The notes under the pieces are model-generated. The model did no database searches. It was not told the DNA's origin and saw nothing but the letters and a program-made list of their open reading frames with translations. Position numbers and translations under genes: made by a program. Positions 1 through 7,865 of a stretch of DNA of 64,000 nucleotides are shown here, one piece after another. Every line of letters begins with the position of its first letter. Position 1 is the first letter of the stretch. Origin of the DNA: Janibacter cremeus (GTDB taxonomy: Bacteria; Actinomycetota; Actinomycetes; Actinomycetales; Dermatophilaceae); NCBI RefSeq assembly GCF_029395675.1, contig NZ_CP115184.1:2108001-2172000 (forward strand), given 5' to 3'.

Positions 1-1
1 G

Positions 2-799
2 TCGGCCGGTTCCTTCGACCTCGCCGGGGCGGGGACCACGGTGGTCGCGCTGGGGGCCCTCACCTGGTTGCTCACCAGCGGGTCGGGGGCGAAGGGGGCC
101 TCCCTCGCCGTCGCGGGCACGGCCCTCCTCCTCGCGGTGATCGGCTTCGTCGTTGCCGAGACCCGGGCCCGCCGTCCCCTCGTGCCCTTCTCCCTGTTCA
201 CCTCGAGGGTGTTCGCCGCGGCCAACCTGATGACCTTCCTCGTCTACGGGGCGCTCGGGGCGATCCTCTTCGTCCTCGTCATCCAGCTGCAGACCTCGTC
301 GGGGTGGTCGCCGCTGGCCTCTGGCCTGGCGACCCTGCCGGTCACCGGGCTGCTCCTGCTGCTCTCCCCTCGCATGGCCGAGCTGGCCGACCGCACCGGG
401 CCGCGGCTGCCGATGAGCGTCGGCCCCCTGACGTGCGCCGTCGGGGTGCTCGTCCTCGCGGGTGTCGGCCCGGGGACCGGCTGGGGGCTCGTGCTGACGG
501 GGACGACGGTCTTCGCCCTCGGCCTGGCCGCGTTGGTCTCACCGCTGACCGCGGCGGTCCTCGCGGCCGCACCGGACCGTCTGGCGGGCTCGGCCAGCGG
601 GATCAACAACGCCGTCGCCCGCACCGGCACCCTGCTGGCGGTCGCGGCGATCCCACCGCTGGTCGGGCTGACGGGGGACGACTACACCGACCCGGCCGCG
701 CTGACGGAGGGGTACCGGTTGGCGACCTTCGTCATCGCGGGTCTGCTGCTGCTCGGTGGCGGCGTCAGCTGGGTCGGCCTGCGCCCGACCCGGCCGTGA
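2..799 (+). CDS. MFS transporter, DHA2/EmrB-QacA-like, C-terminal part (5' end outside window)
   Basis: Proton-driven efflux permease of the major facilitator superfamily, probably of the 14-helix drug/H+ antiporter family. The reading frame is open from base 2, so the gene starts upstream of the window and only about 265 C-terminal residues are visible. The visible part has hydrophobic segments separated by short charged loops. One loop carries 'ARRPLVPFSLF', the extracellular-loop signature common before the second half of DHA2 proteins, and later 'GSASGINNAVARTG', the conserved stretch near the last helices of EmrB-like pumps. It ends shortly before a 40-bp palindrome and converges on the SDR-TspO gene. 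The substrate cannot be told from sequence. Confidence 0.85.
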   Translation, partial: SAGSFDLAGAGTTVVALGALTWLLTSGSGAKGASLAVAGTALLLAVIGFVVAETRARRPLVPFSLFTSRVFAAANLMTFLVYGALGAILFVLVIQLQTSSGWSPLASGLATLPVTGLLLLLSPRMAELADRTGPRLPMSVGPLTCAVGVLVLAGVGPGTGWGLVLTGTTVFALGLAALVSPLTAAVLAAAPDRLAGSASGINNAVARTGTLLAVAAIPPLVGLTGDDYTDPAALTEGYRLATFVIAGLLLLGGGVSWVGLRPTRP

Positions 800-829
800 C
801 CGTCGCCAGACAGTCACCATGGCCATGAA

Positions 830-869
830 ATCGAGGGAGGACGCAGGAATTCCTGCGTCCTCCCTCGAT
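830..869. terminator. 40-bp perfect palindrome between convergent genes, probable bidirectional terminator
   Basis: The left arm begins ATCGAGGGAGGACGCAGGAA and the right arm is its exact reverse complement, so the palindrome has no spacer and is centred on GAATTC. It lies 30 bp after the MFS stop and about 80 bp before the stop of the leftward SDR-TspO gene. The RNA would fold into a very stable hairpin in both directions. There is no U-tract, which is usual for actinobacterial terminators. Bases 870-950 hold nothing else that I recognise. Confidence 0.7.
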
Positions 870-950
870 AACTGCGTCGGGAGTGCCGGGGACGCGGTCG
901 CCCCACCCCCAACCGACGGTGGGCAACGGGAGCCGGCCCGGGGCCGAGGG

Positions 951-2375
951 CTACGACCGGTTGCGTCGCGCGATCGCCGTCGAGAGCACGGCGGCGAAGC
1001 CCGTCCACGCCGCGTAGGGCACCAGGGCCCAGCCGGTCCGTCGCCCGGATGCCGCCGCGCGGCGGGCCAGGTCGGCCGAACTGGCCGCGAGCGCGCCGGC
1101 CTCCGCGGCCGCCAGGGCGGGCCTGCGCACACGCCAGAAGAGCACGCTCCACCCGGTGTTGAGCACCAGGTTCAGCCACAGCGCCCGTCGGTAGCGCGCC
1201 GCCTCGGCCACCTTCCCCTCCTCCTCGAGGCGGGTCACGGTGGCGACCGAGGTCACGGCGATGCTGCCGTACAGCGGGGTCCACACCAGGGGGAAGGCGA
1301 GGGCCGGCGGCTGCCACGGCGGCAGGTCCAACGACCGGTACCAGCGGCTGCCCGGCTGGGTCGCCGCGGCACCCACGGCCGCGCTGGCGACGGTGGCTGC
1401 GGTGATCGTGAGCGCGTCGCGCAGCGCGTGGTCGGGCCGCGCCCCGCGCATCGCCATGCGCACCGCCTCGTCGAAGCCGATGAGTCCCTCGGCCGGCTCC
1501 CCCACGTACTCGTCGAGGTCCCACTCCCGTCGCACGACCTCGTGGATCAGGCTGCCGACGAGCGGCTTGGCGACGTCGGCCTCGACGGGGGTGATCAGTC
1601 CGACCCAGTGGCTGGCGAGCCACGGGGTGAGCACCGGCACCCCGACGACGAGGCGCCGCCGCAGCCCGTTGACCGCGGCGAAGCGCTGGATCATCTGCTC
1701 GTAGGTGAGCACCTCCGGTCCACCGATGTCGAAGGTCCGGTTCACGTCGGCCGGCAGCCGAGCGGCCCCGACGAGGTAGTGCAGGGCATCGTCGACGGCG
1801 ATCGGCTGGATCCGGTTGCGCAACCACTGCGGGGCGACCATCGCCGGCAGCCGCTCGGTGAGGTACCGCAGCATGTCGAAGGAGACGGACCCGTCACCGA
1901 GCACGACCGCGGCCTGCAGCACCGCCGTCGGGACCGGTCCGCTCAGCAGCACCTCACCGACCTCGACCCGGGAGGCGAGGTGCAGCGAGAGGTCGGCGCC
2001 CTCGGGGTGCAGACCACCGAGGTAGACGATGCGACCGACCTGCTCGTCGGCCGCCGCCGAGGCGAACCCCGCGGCCATCTCGCGGTCGCGCCGGGCGAGG
2101 TCACCCCCGCCGTCCATGGAGTGCACCAGGTAGTAGGCGACGTCGACCCCGGACAGCGCGGCGCGCAGGTCCTCACCGGAGGTGACATCACCCTCGACGA
2201 CCTCGACCCGGTCGGCCCACTCCTTGGCGCGCAGCCGCTCCGCGGACCGGGTGAGCACGCGCACCGTCCAACCGTCGTCGAGCAGCCGGGGCACGAGCAG
2301 GCCGCCGATGTAGCCGGTGGCTCCGGTGACGAGCACCGTGCCCCGGGCGAAGGGGGTGGGATCGGACTGGTTCAT
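951..2375 (-). CDS. NAD(P)-binding SDR/epimerase-like protein fused to a TspO/MBR membrane domain
   Basis: A 474-residue two-domain protein. Residues about 12-310 form an atypical SDR (NmrA/epimerase-like) domain with the dinucleotide-binding motif VTGATGYIGG at 16-25. From about residue 330 there is a TspO/MBR (tryptophan-rich sensory protein) domain with the family signature 'WYRSLDLPPWQPP' near 345, followed by 'VWTPLYGSIA' and three or four more hydrophobic segments. TspO proteins bind tetrapyrroles and are linked to light, oxygen and stress signalling. The SDR half suggests redox or nucleotide-sugar-like chemistry on an unknown substrate. ATG at 2375 follows GAGGTGAAC, and the gene is only 4 bp after the CPBP gene, so they are co-transcribed. 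The run probably extends up to the promoter at 7.3 kb. Confidence 0.85.
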   Translation of the reverse strand: MNQSDPTPFARGTVLVTGATGYIGGLLVPRLLDDGWTVRVLTRSAERLRAKEWADRVEVVEGDVTSGEDLRAALSGVDVAYYLVHSMDGGGDLARRDREMAAGFASAAADEQVGRIVYLGGLHPEGADLSLHLASRVEVGEVLLSGPVPTAVLQAAVVLGDGSVSFDMLRYLTERLPAMVAPQWLRNRIQPIAVDDALHYLVGAARLPADVNRTFDIGGPEVLTYEQMIQRFAAVNGLRRRLVVGVPVLTPWLASHWVGLITPVEADVAKPLVGSLIHEVVRREWDLDEYVGEPAEGLIGFDEAVRMAMRGARPDHALRDALTITAATVASAAVGAAATQPGSRWYRSLDLPPWQPPALAFPLVWTPLYGSIAVTSVATVTRLEEEGKVAEAARYRRALWLNLVLNTGWSVLFWRVRRPALAAAEAGALAASSADLARRAAASGRRTGWALVPYAAWTGFAAVLSTAIARRNRS

Positions 2376-2379
2376 GGGT

Positions 2380-3102
2380 TCACCTCAGGAGGTCGAGGGC
2401 GGGCGGGAGGAGCAGGAGCATCGAGCTGGACCAGATGACGTGCGTGATGATCGGGGCGAGCACCCCACCGGTCACCCGGCGCTGGGCGGCGGTGATCACC
2501 CCGAGCACGAGCGCGGCGACGGCCAGCATGAGGTTGCCGGTGGCTGCCGTGGCGAGCCCGTAGACCACCGTCGTGATGGCGATCGGGTGGCGGCGTCCGA
2601 CGGAGGCGAAGAGCGCGCCGCGGAAGAACAGCTCCTCGCCGACACCGTTGACGACCGTGATCGCCCAGACGAGCCAAACCGACCCGTAGCGAGCGTGGGC
2701 CAGCACGGCGTCGACCCGATCGGCCAGCCAGGGGACCTGACCGACGACGACCGCCCCCGCGAGGAAGATCGCGACGGCGAGCAGGGCCAGGGCGACCGGC
2801 TGCACCAGGGGCCGCGCGAAGCCGCCCTCGCGGGTGCGTGCCCACCCCACGTGCAACCGGCCGGCCGACAGGCCCCCGACGATCCAGACAGCGGCCAGGG
2901 CCAGGGCTGCGATGTAGAAGGAATCGTCTCCCGGCGGGATGCGCAGCGCCACGGCGAGGATGACGGATCCGACCACGAGGGTCACCGCGGTCACGACCCG
3001 TCGCCGCCGCACGAGTGCGGGCGGCTCGTGGTGGTCCCGGGGCACGGGCGCGACGAGCGCCGCCGCCGCGAAGGCCCGCAACTCACGGATGGGACGCGTC
3101 AT
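2380..3102 (-). CDS. CPBP family intramembrane glutamic endopeptidase
   Basis: A 240-residue polytopic membrane protein of the CPBP (CAAX protease/bacteriocin-processing, Rce1-like, ABI) family. The diagnostic motif 'GVGEELFFRGALF' lies near residues 155-167, with the paired glutamates of motif 1, and 'ITHVIWSSS' near the C-terminus supplies the metal- or water-positioning His of motif 3. About six hydrophobic segments are visible. Such proteins cleave peptides within the membrane, but the substrate is unknown here. It is the fifth gene of the leftward run, 44 bp after the SDR and 4 bp before the SDR-TspO fusion. Confidence 0.85.
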   Translation of the reverse strand: MTRPIRELRAFAAAALVAPVPRDHHEPPALVRRRRVVTAVTLVVGSVILAVALRIPPGDDSFYIAALALAAVWIVGGLSAGRLHVGWARTREGGFARPLVQPVALALLAVAIFLAGAVVVGQVPWLADRVDAVLAHARYGSVWLVWAITVVNGVGEELFFRGALFASVGRRHPIAITTVVYGLATAATGNLMLAVAALVLGVITAAQRRVTGGVLAPIITHVIWSSSMLLLLPPALDLLR

Positions 3103-3146
3103 GACTCCACCCTCTCACCGGCCCGCACCTCAGTGAGGGTGAGCGA

Positions 3147-3899
3147 TCACGACGAGCGTGCCATGCGCGCCGTGATCGCCGCCCACACCCGCACCGGCAG
3201 GACCCGGGCGATCTTCATCGTCACGGCCATCCGTCGGGGGAAGACGATCTCGGGCTTGTCCGCCTCCAACCCGTCGGCGATCTCCGTGGCGGCCTCGTCG
3301 GCGTCGATGATGAAGGGCATCGGGAAGGAGTTGGTCGCGGTCATGTCCGTGCGCACGAAGCCGGGGCACACGGTGGTGACCCGCACCCCCTTCGTCGACA
3401 GCGATGCGCGCATCGACTCGAGCAGGTTGATCTGGGCCGCCTTGGTGGAGGCGTAGGCCTCCGCCCCCGACAGTCCGCGGTAGCCGGCGACCGAGGCGAT
3501 GCCCACGAGGTGCCCGCTGCGCCGCGCGACCATCTCCGGCACGGTCGCGTCGATGACGTTGTTCAGCCCTAGGAGGTTGATCTCGACGTGCTTGGCGAAC
3601 TCGTCGGCCTGCCAGTCGGTCGCCGTGAAGGTCTGCCAGTGCCCCACGCTCCAGATGACCGTGTCGATCCGGCCCAGGGCATGGCGCACGTCCACCGCGG
3701 CCGCGTGCGTCGACTCGCGGTCGGTCGCGTCGAGCGCCACCGTGGGGAAGCGGCTCCGGGCGACCTCGTCGAGCTGCTCGGGGCGTCGGGCGCTGATGGC
3801 GACCAGCGCACCGCGGCGGTGGAGCTCCTCGGCCAGGGCGGCGCCGATGCCGCTAGAGGCACCGACCAGCCAGATGCGCTGGCCCACGAGGCTGCTCAT
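3147..3899 (-). CDS. Short-chain dehydrogenase/reductase
   Basis: A classical SDR of 250 residues, the usual length of the family. The cofactor motif GASSGIG is at residues 13-19, and the catalytic YASTK (Tyr about 148, Lys about 152) follows a Ser in 'GIASVAGYRG'. It probably reduces or oxidises a hydroxyl/keto group with NAD(P)H. Its ATG overlaps the stop of the upstream cyclopropane-synthase-like gene as ATGA (3896-3899), so translation is coupled and the substrate is probably a modified fatty acyl chain or related lipid. The substrate is inferred from context only. Confidence 0.88.
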   Translation of the reverse strand: MSSLVGQRIWLVGASSGIGAALAEELHRRGALVAISARRPEQLDEVARSRFPTVALDATDRESTHAAAVDVRHALGRIDTVIWSVGHWQTFTATDWQADEFAKHVEINLLGLNNVIDATVPEMVARRSGHLVGIASVAGYRGLSGAEAYASTKAAQINLLESMRASLSTKGVRVTTVCPGFVRTDMTATNSFPMPFIIDADEAATEIADGLEADKPEIVFPRRMAVTMKIARVLPVRVWAAITARMARSS

Positions 3900-5173
3900 C
3901 GGGTCTCCTGTCGTTCGAGTCGGATCTGGGCGACGTCGATGTAGTCGGCGGCGAAGCCGGCCTCGCAGTAGGCGAGGTAGAACTCCCACTTGCGCCGGAA
4001 GGTCTCGTCGAAACCGCTTGCGGCGATGGTCGGCCACTCCTGCAGGAACGTCCGACGCCATCGTCGCAGCGTCTCCGCGTAGTCGCGACCGAACCGGTGG
4101 GTGTCCGTGATCCGCAGCGAGGTGTGCTCCCTCGTCGTCTCCTCGATGGCCCGCTCGGAGGGGATGAGCCCCCCGGGGAAGATGTGCTTCTGGATCCAGC
4201 CGTAGGAGTGGCGCGTCGCCCGGTAGCGCTCGTGCGACATGAGGATCGCCTGGATCGCTGCGACCCCGCCGGGGGCCAGGAGGTCGTCGATCGCGCGGAA
4301 GTACGTCGGCCAGTACTCCTCCCCGACCGCCTCGATCATCTCGACGCTGACGATGGCGTCGAACTCGCCGGTGACCTCGCGGTAGTCCTGCAGGCGCACC
4401 TCGATGCGCTCGGTCAGCCCCGGCTCGTCCCCGTCGGCGGCAGCGATGCGCTCGCGGGCGAGGGCGGCCTGCTCGTGGGAGAGGGTGATCGAGGTGACGG
4501 TGGCCCCGCGACGGGCCGCGGCGATCGCGAGGGACCCCCAGCCGGTACCGATCTCCAGCACGCGTGAGCCGGCGGCGACGTCGGCCGCGTCGAGCACGGC
4601 CTCGATCTTCGCCCGCTGCGCCTCCGCGAGGGTCTGCTCGGCCAGCGGGCGGCTCCGGTCGAAGAGGGCCGAGCTGTAGCTGAGGGTCTCGTCGAGGAAG
4701 GCCTCGAAGAGGTCGTTGCTGAGGTCGTAGTGCGCCTCGATGTTCTTCCGCGAGCCGACGAGGGTGTTGCGCGTGCCGGTCGGGATGCGGCGGTCGACGA
4801 CGCGGCGCATCCGGTGCAGCACCGGCGGCACGAGGCTCGTCACCCGCTGCGCGAAGGGCAGGAGGGCGTCGGCCAGGTCGGTGCCCGGAGCCGCGTCCCA
4901 GTCCCCGGCCATGTACCCCTCCCCGAAACCGATCTTCGGGTGGTGGGCCATCCGCTCGAAGAGGGCCGTGGGGTGCAGGATCCGCAGCGTCGGGGCATCG
5001 ACGTCGCGTCCTCCGCCGAGGGTGGTGCCGTCGGGCATGGTCACCCGCACGGGCGCGCGGTCGAGCACGGCGGTGACGACCGGCCGCGCGATGTGGGCCC
5101 GCAGGCACCACGGGCGAAGGGCGGGACGGCGCAGGCAGATCGGTTGGTTGACGGTGGGCACGACTGCAGTCAT
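3896..5173 (-). CDS. cfa: Cyclopropane-fatty-acyl-phospholipid synthase family methyltransferase
   Basis: A SAM-dependent methyltransferase of 425 residues that acts on unsaturated acyl chains of membrane phospholipids. The SAM-binding motif 'VLEIGTGWGSLAI' is near residues 200-212. 'EMIEAVGEEYWPTYF' carries the acidic site near the active centre, and 'AYCEAGF' near residue 402 carries the conserved C-terminal Cys of CFA synthases. Related enzymes make cyclopropane, 10-methyl or furan precursor fatty acids, and the exact product cannot be called. Its ATG overlaps the DUF1365 stop (5170-5173) and its stop overlaps the SDR start, so the three are translated as a unit. COG2907, DUF1365 and CFA-like genes form a known neighbourhood in singlet-oxygen and light regulons. 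Confidence 0.92.
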   Translation of the reverse strand: MTAVVPTVNQPICLRRPALRPWCLRAHIARPVVTAVLDRAPVRVTMPDGTTLGGGRDVDAPTLRILHPTALFERMAHHPKIGFGEGYMAGDWDAAPGTDLADALLPFAQRVTSLVPPVLHRMRRVVDRRIPTGTRNTLVGSRKNIEAHYDLSNDLFEAFLDETLSYSSALFDRSRPLAEQTLAEAQRAKIEAVLDAADVAAGSRVLEIGTGWGSLAIAAARRGATVTSITLSHEQAALARERIAAADGDEPGLTERIEVRLQDYREVTGEFDAIVSVEMIEAVGEEYWPTYFRAIDDLLAPGGVAAIQAILMSHERYRATRHSYGWIQKHIFPGGLIPSERAIEETTREHTSLRITDTHRFGRDYAETLRRWRRTFLQEWPTIAASGFDETFRRKWEFYLAYCEAGFAADYIDVAQIRLERQETR

Positions 5174-5940
5174 CGGACGTACTCCTGGGAGTGGGGGCGG
5201 CGGGGCTGGATCGGGAGTCTGCGGGCCCACAGCCGGATGCCGTGGGCGCGGATCAGGGCGCTGACGCGCCAGGTCATGAGCAGGTGCCGCGTTGCCGTGC
5301 GCACGACGGCGGCGTCGGTGGCCGGGAGAGGGACACCCGTGGTGGTGGCGGTGAGGACCCGCTCGCCGTCCCGGTCGAGGCCGACGGTGACGGCCACCCG
5401 GTCGGGGCCGAGCGTCAGGCTGACCGCGTACTCCCCACTGGTGTCGTTGAAGGGTGAGACGTAGAAGGCCTTGTCCGTGCGCGCCCGACCGGCGGTGTCG
5501 ACGTCGAGCAGGTACGCGTGCCGCTCGCCGTAGGTGTTGTGCACCTCGAAGATGCAGGCCCGCAGACCGCCGTCCGGCGCGAGGCACCAGAAGACGGTGA
5601 GCGGGTCGAACACGTGCCCGAGCACGCGGGCGTTGGCGAGCATGACGACCCGGTCACCGGCCTCGAGCGTCACGCCCCGGCGGGCCAGGAAGCGCTCGAC
5701 GTCGCCGCGGATCCCGCCACCCAGCCGGCCCCCGTCGAGATGGTCCCGCGCCTCGATCCGGGTCAGCGCGCGCAACGGCCACCCGTGCCGCGGTAGGTCG
5801 TCGACGTCGACGAGCCACTGGTACTGCCGGTTGGTGAAGGCGTGCCTCAGCGGTGTGCGACGGGTGTGGCTCACCGTCCCGATGACGAGGCTCGGCAGGG
5901 TCGGCAGCCCCCTTCGCACGTGCTTGGGCTCCTGCGACAT
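5170..5940 (-). CDS. DUF1365 family protein
   Basis: A 256-residue protein of the DUF1365 (COG3496) family, for which no biochemical activity is firmly established. Visible conserved stretches are 'RRTPLRHAFTNRQYQWLVDVDDLP' (first 20: RRTPLRHAFTNRQYQWLVDV), 'VFDPLTVFWC' and 'EVHNTYGERHAYLL', all typical of the family. There is no signal peptide or obvious membrane segment. I chose ATG at 5940 because it abuts the flavoprotein stop in a TGATG overlap. It always seems to travel with a COG2907 flavoprotein and a CFA-like enzyme, so a role in making a modified membrane fatty acid is likely. Confidence 0.85.
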   Translation of the reverse strand: MSQEPKHVRRGLPTLPSLVIGTVSHTRRTPLRHAFTNRQYQWLVDVDDLPRHGWPLRALTRIEARDHLDGGRLGGGIRGDVERFLARRGVTLEAGDRVVMLANARVLGHVFDPLTVFWCLAPDGGLRACIFEVHNTYGERHAYLLDVDTAGRARTDKAFYVSPFNDTSGEYAVSLTLGPDRVAVTVGLDRDGERVLTATTTGVPLPATDAAVVRTATRHLLMTWRVSALIRAHGIRLWARRLPIQPRRPHSQEYVR

Positions 5941-7256
5941 CACCACGTCACCCCGAGCCGCTGCGCCGCCTCGACCCCGGAGCGGCAGCCGTCCTCGTGG
6001 AAGCCCCACCCGAGGTGCGCGCCGGCGAAGGCGAGCCGGTCGCCGCCGGCGCCGCGCAGTCGGGTGGCGGCCGCGACCGCCTCCCGGGTGAAGACGGGGT
6101 GGGCGTAGTTCATCCGGGCGACCACGTCCCCTTCGTCGATGGGGGTCGGGGAGTTGAGCGTGACGATTAACTGGTCCCCCTCCTCGTCGTGGCCGTGGAG
6201 GCGGTTCATCCAGTAGCTCACCCGCGGCTCGGTGGCGCCGCCGCAGGTGGCGCTGCGGTAGTTCCAGGAGGCGCGCGCCCGTCGGGCGGTCGGCAGGTGG
6301 CGGGTGTCGCGGTGCAGCACGGTCGCGTTGCGGGTGTAGCGGATGGCGGCGAGGTCCTCCTTCTCCTGCGGTGTCGCGTCGGCGAGGAGGGCCAGCGCCT
6401 GGTCGGCGTGGGTGGCCAGGACGACTTTGTCGAAGGCGGTGTGCCCGGCGGCGGTGCGCACGTCGACCCCGTCGGCGTGCCGGGTCACGGACGTCACGGT
6501 CGCGTTGGTCCGCACGTCACCCAGGCGCGCAGCGAGCGCGTCGACGTAGGTGGCCGACCCGCCGGTGACGGTGCGCCACGTCGGGGACCCGGTGATGCTG
6601 AGCATGCCGTGGTGCTCGAGGAAGGCGAAGAGGTGCCGGGCCGGGTAGTCCAGGGAGTCGTCGTCCCCGGACGACCACACGCACGAGACGAGCGGGAGCG
6701 CGAAGTGGGCGATGAAGTGGTCCGAGAAGCCGCCCCGCTGCAGGAACTCGCCCCACGTCGGGTCGTCGGCGTCGTCCGTGGACGCCCCCTCCCCCGGTCC
6801 GGCCAGGAGCGCCCGGGCGGCCCGATGGAAGCGCGGGATCTCCAGGAGCATCCGCAGGAACCTCGGATCGAGCAACCGTCGCGGCTGGGCGAGGACGGCG
6901 CCGGCCCCGCGCCCTCCGGCCCAGGACAGTCCGCACCCGTCGCACGTGATGGACATGCTCATCTCGGTGGGCTGCGTCGGGACGTCGAGCTCGCGGAAGA
7001 GGCGCAGCAGGTGCGGGTACGTCCGCTCGTTGTGGACGATGAAGCCGCTGTCGACACGCACCTCCGTCCCCGCACTCGTGGGCACGGTGTGGGTGTGCGC
7101 ATGGCCCCCCAGACGCGTGTCGGACTCGTAGAGGGTGACCTCGTGGGTCCGGGAGAGCACGTACGCCGCGGTGAGCCCGGAGACCCCGGCGCCGATGACG
7201 GCCGCGGTCGGCCGCGCACCGCTGGACCGGGTGGAGGTGTCGTGGAGATCGGTCAC
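5940..7256 (-). CDS. FAD-dependent amine-oxidase-like flavoprotein (COG2907 type)
   Basis: A 438-residue flavoprotein. The Rossmann motif AVIGAGVSGLTAAYVL is at residues 19-34 (Gly22, Gly24, Gly27), followed by the acidic ribose-binding end 'VTLYES'. The C-terminus 'LAFAGAHLGWGFHEDGCRSG' is the FAD-contacting signature of the COG2907 group. Related proteins act in unsaturated or furan fatty acid formation and in photo-oxidative stress, which makes desaturation or oxidation of an acyl chain the best guess. It is the first gene of a leftward run of up to six genes. Its start lies 95-150 bp from the repeated AAACGTT elements in the divergent promoter. Confidence 0.88.
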   Translation of the reverse strand: MTDLHDTSTRSSGARPTAAVIGAGVSGLTAAYVLSRTHEVTLYESDTRLGGHAHTHTVPTSAGTEVRVDSGFIVHNERTYPHLLRLFRELDVPTQPTEMSMSITCDGCGLSWAGGRGAGAVLAQPRRLLDPRFLRMLLEIPRFHRAARALLAGPGEGASTDDADDPTWGEFLQRGGFSDHFIAHFALPLVSCVWSSGDDDSLDYPARHLFAFLEHHGMLSITGSPTWRTVTGGSATYVDALAARLGDVRTNATVTSVTRHADGVDVRTAAGHTAFDKVVLATHADQALALLADATPQEKEDLAAIRYTRNATVLHRDTRHLPTARRARASWNYRSATCGGATEPRVSYWMNRLHGHDEEGDQLIVTLNSPTPIDEGDVVARMNYAHPVFTREAVAAATRLRGAGGDRLAFAGAHLGWGFHEDGCRSGVEAAQRLGVTW

Positions 7257-7345
7257 GTCGGGTGCTCCTGCACTGGGTGCCTGCTGGGACGGAAGGGGGT
7301 TTCACCAGTGGTTCGGCGCCCGTCCCGTCAAAGGATTGTTTAACC

Positions 7346-7396
7346 TTTGTCCAAACGTTAGAGTCGTTCCTGCACCTCTGTCAAACGTTTGTCTAA
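7346..7396. promoter_or_regulatory. Candidate operator pair (two AAACGTT elements) in divergent promoter
   Basis: The 151-bp gap between the divergent flavoprotein and SRPBCC genes holds CCTTTGTCCAAACGTTAG (core at 7353-7359) and TGTCAAACGTTTGTCTAAGG (perfect 10-bp palindrome CAAACGTTTG at 7382-7391). The two cores are centred 30 bp apart, close to three helical turns. Read on opposite strands, the two elements share the pattern CCTTnGnCnAAACGTT. A B12/MerR regulator is encoded just downstream, so these are the obvious candidate binding sites. The AT-rich segment 7331-7350 between them and the leftward gene probably contains promoter elements. Binding is inferred, not shown. Confidence 0.5.
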
Positions 7397-7407
7397 GGAT
7401 GGCCAGC

Positions 7408-7845
7408 ATGAGGATCACCCGAACGATCACCGTCGACGGCACGGACCCGGCGGCCGTGTACGCCTACCTCAAGGACTTCACGAACAGCGAGCAGTGGGAC
7501 CCCGGCACCGTGGAGACGACCCTGGTCGAGGGCGACGGCGGGGTGGGCAGCAGGTACCACAACCGCTCGGTCTTCCGGGGCAAGGAGACCGAGTTGACCT
7601 ACGAGACCGTCGACCTCCAGCCCGATCGCCTCGTCGTCATGCGGGGAGAGAACCGGACGGTCGTCGCCGTGGACACCATGTCCATCAGCCCCGGACCCGA
7701 CGGGACGGGTACCGTGCTCGTCTACGAGGCGAACTTCACGTTCAAGGGCCTCGCCAAGCTGGCCACCCCCTTCCTGCGCGGCCAGCTGACGACGCTCGGT
7801 GATGACGCCGAGGCCGCTCTCGACCGAGAGCTGCCACAGCTCTGA
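7408..7845 (+). CDS. SRPBCC family protein (polyketide cyclase/lipid-transport-like fold)
   Basis: A 145-residue single-domain START/SRPBCC-like protein. It opens with 'RITRTITVDGTDPAAVYAYL' and has 'WDPGTVETTLVEG', the usual N-terminal pattern of this ligand-binding fold. It ends in a long helix ('DDAEAALDREL'). Such proteins bind hydrophobic ligands. I prefer ATG at 7408, which has AAGGA 8 bases upstream, over ATG at 7399, which sits directly on that site. It is the first gene of the rightward arm of the divergent promoter, and the MerR/B12 regulator follows after 20 bp, so both are probably co-transcribed and autoregulated. Confidence 0.75.
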   Translation: MRITRTITVDGTDPAAVYAYLKDFTNSEQWDPGTVETTLVEGDGGVGSRYHNRSVFRGKETELTYETVDLQPDRLVVMRGENRTVVAVDTMSISPGPDGTGTVLVYEANFTFKGLAKLATPFLRGQLTTLGDDAEAALDRELPQL

Positions 7846-7865
7846 GAGGCCCGAGGACCACCCGG

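Noticed and set aside
756..2438. A 560-codon plus-strand frame over the SDR-TspO gene
   Set aside because: It has no recognisable domains and its start lies inside the MFS gene. The minus strand encodes two well-defined domains with a ribosome site.
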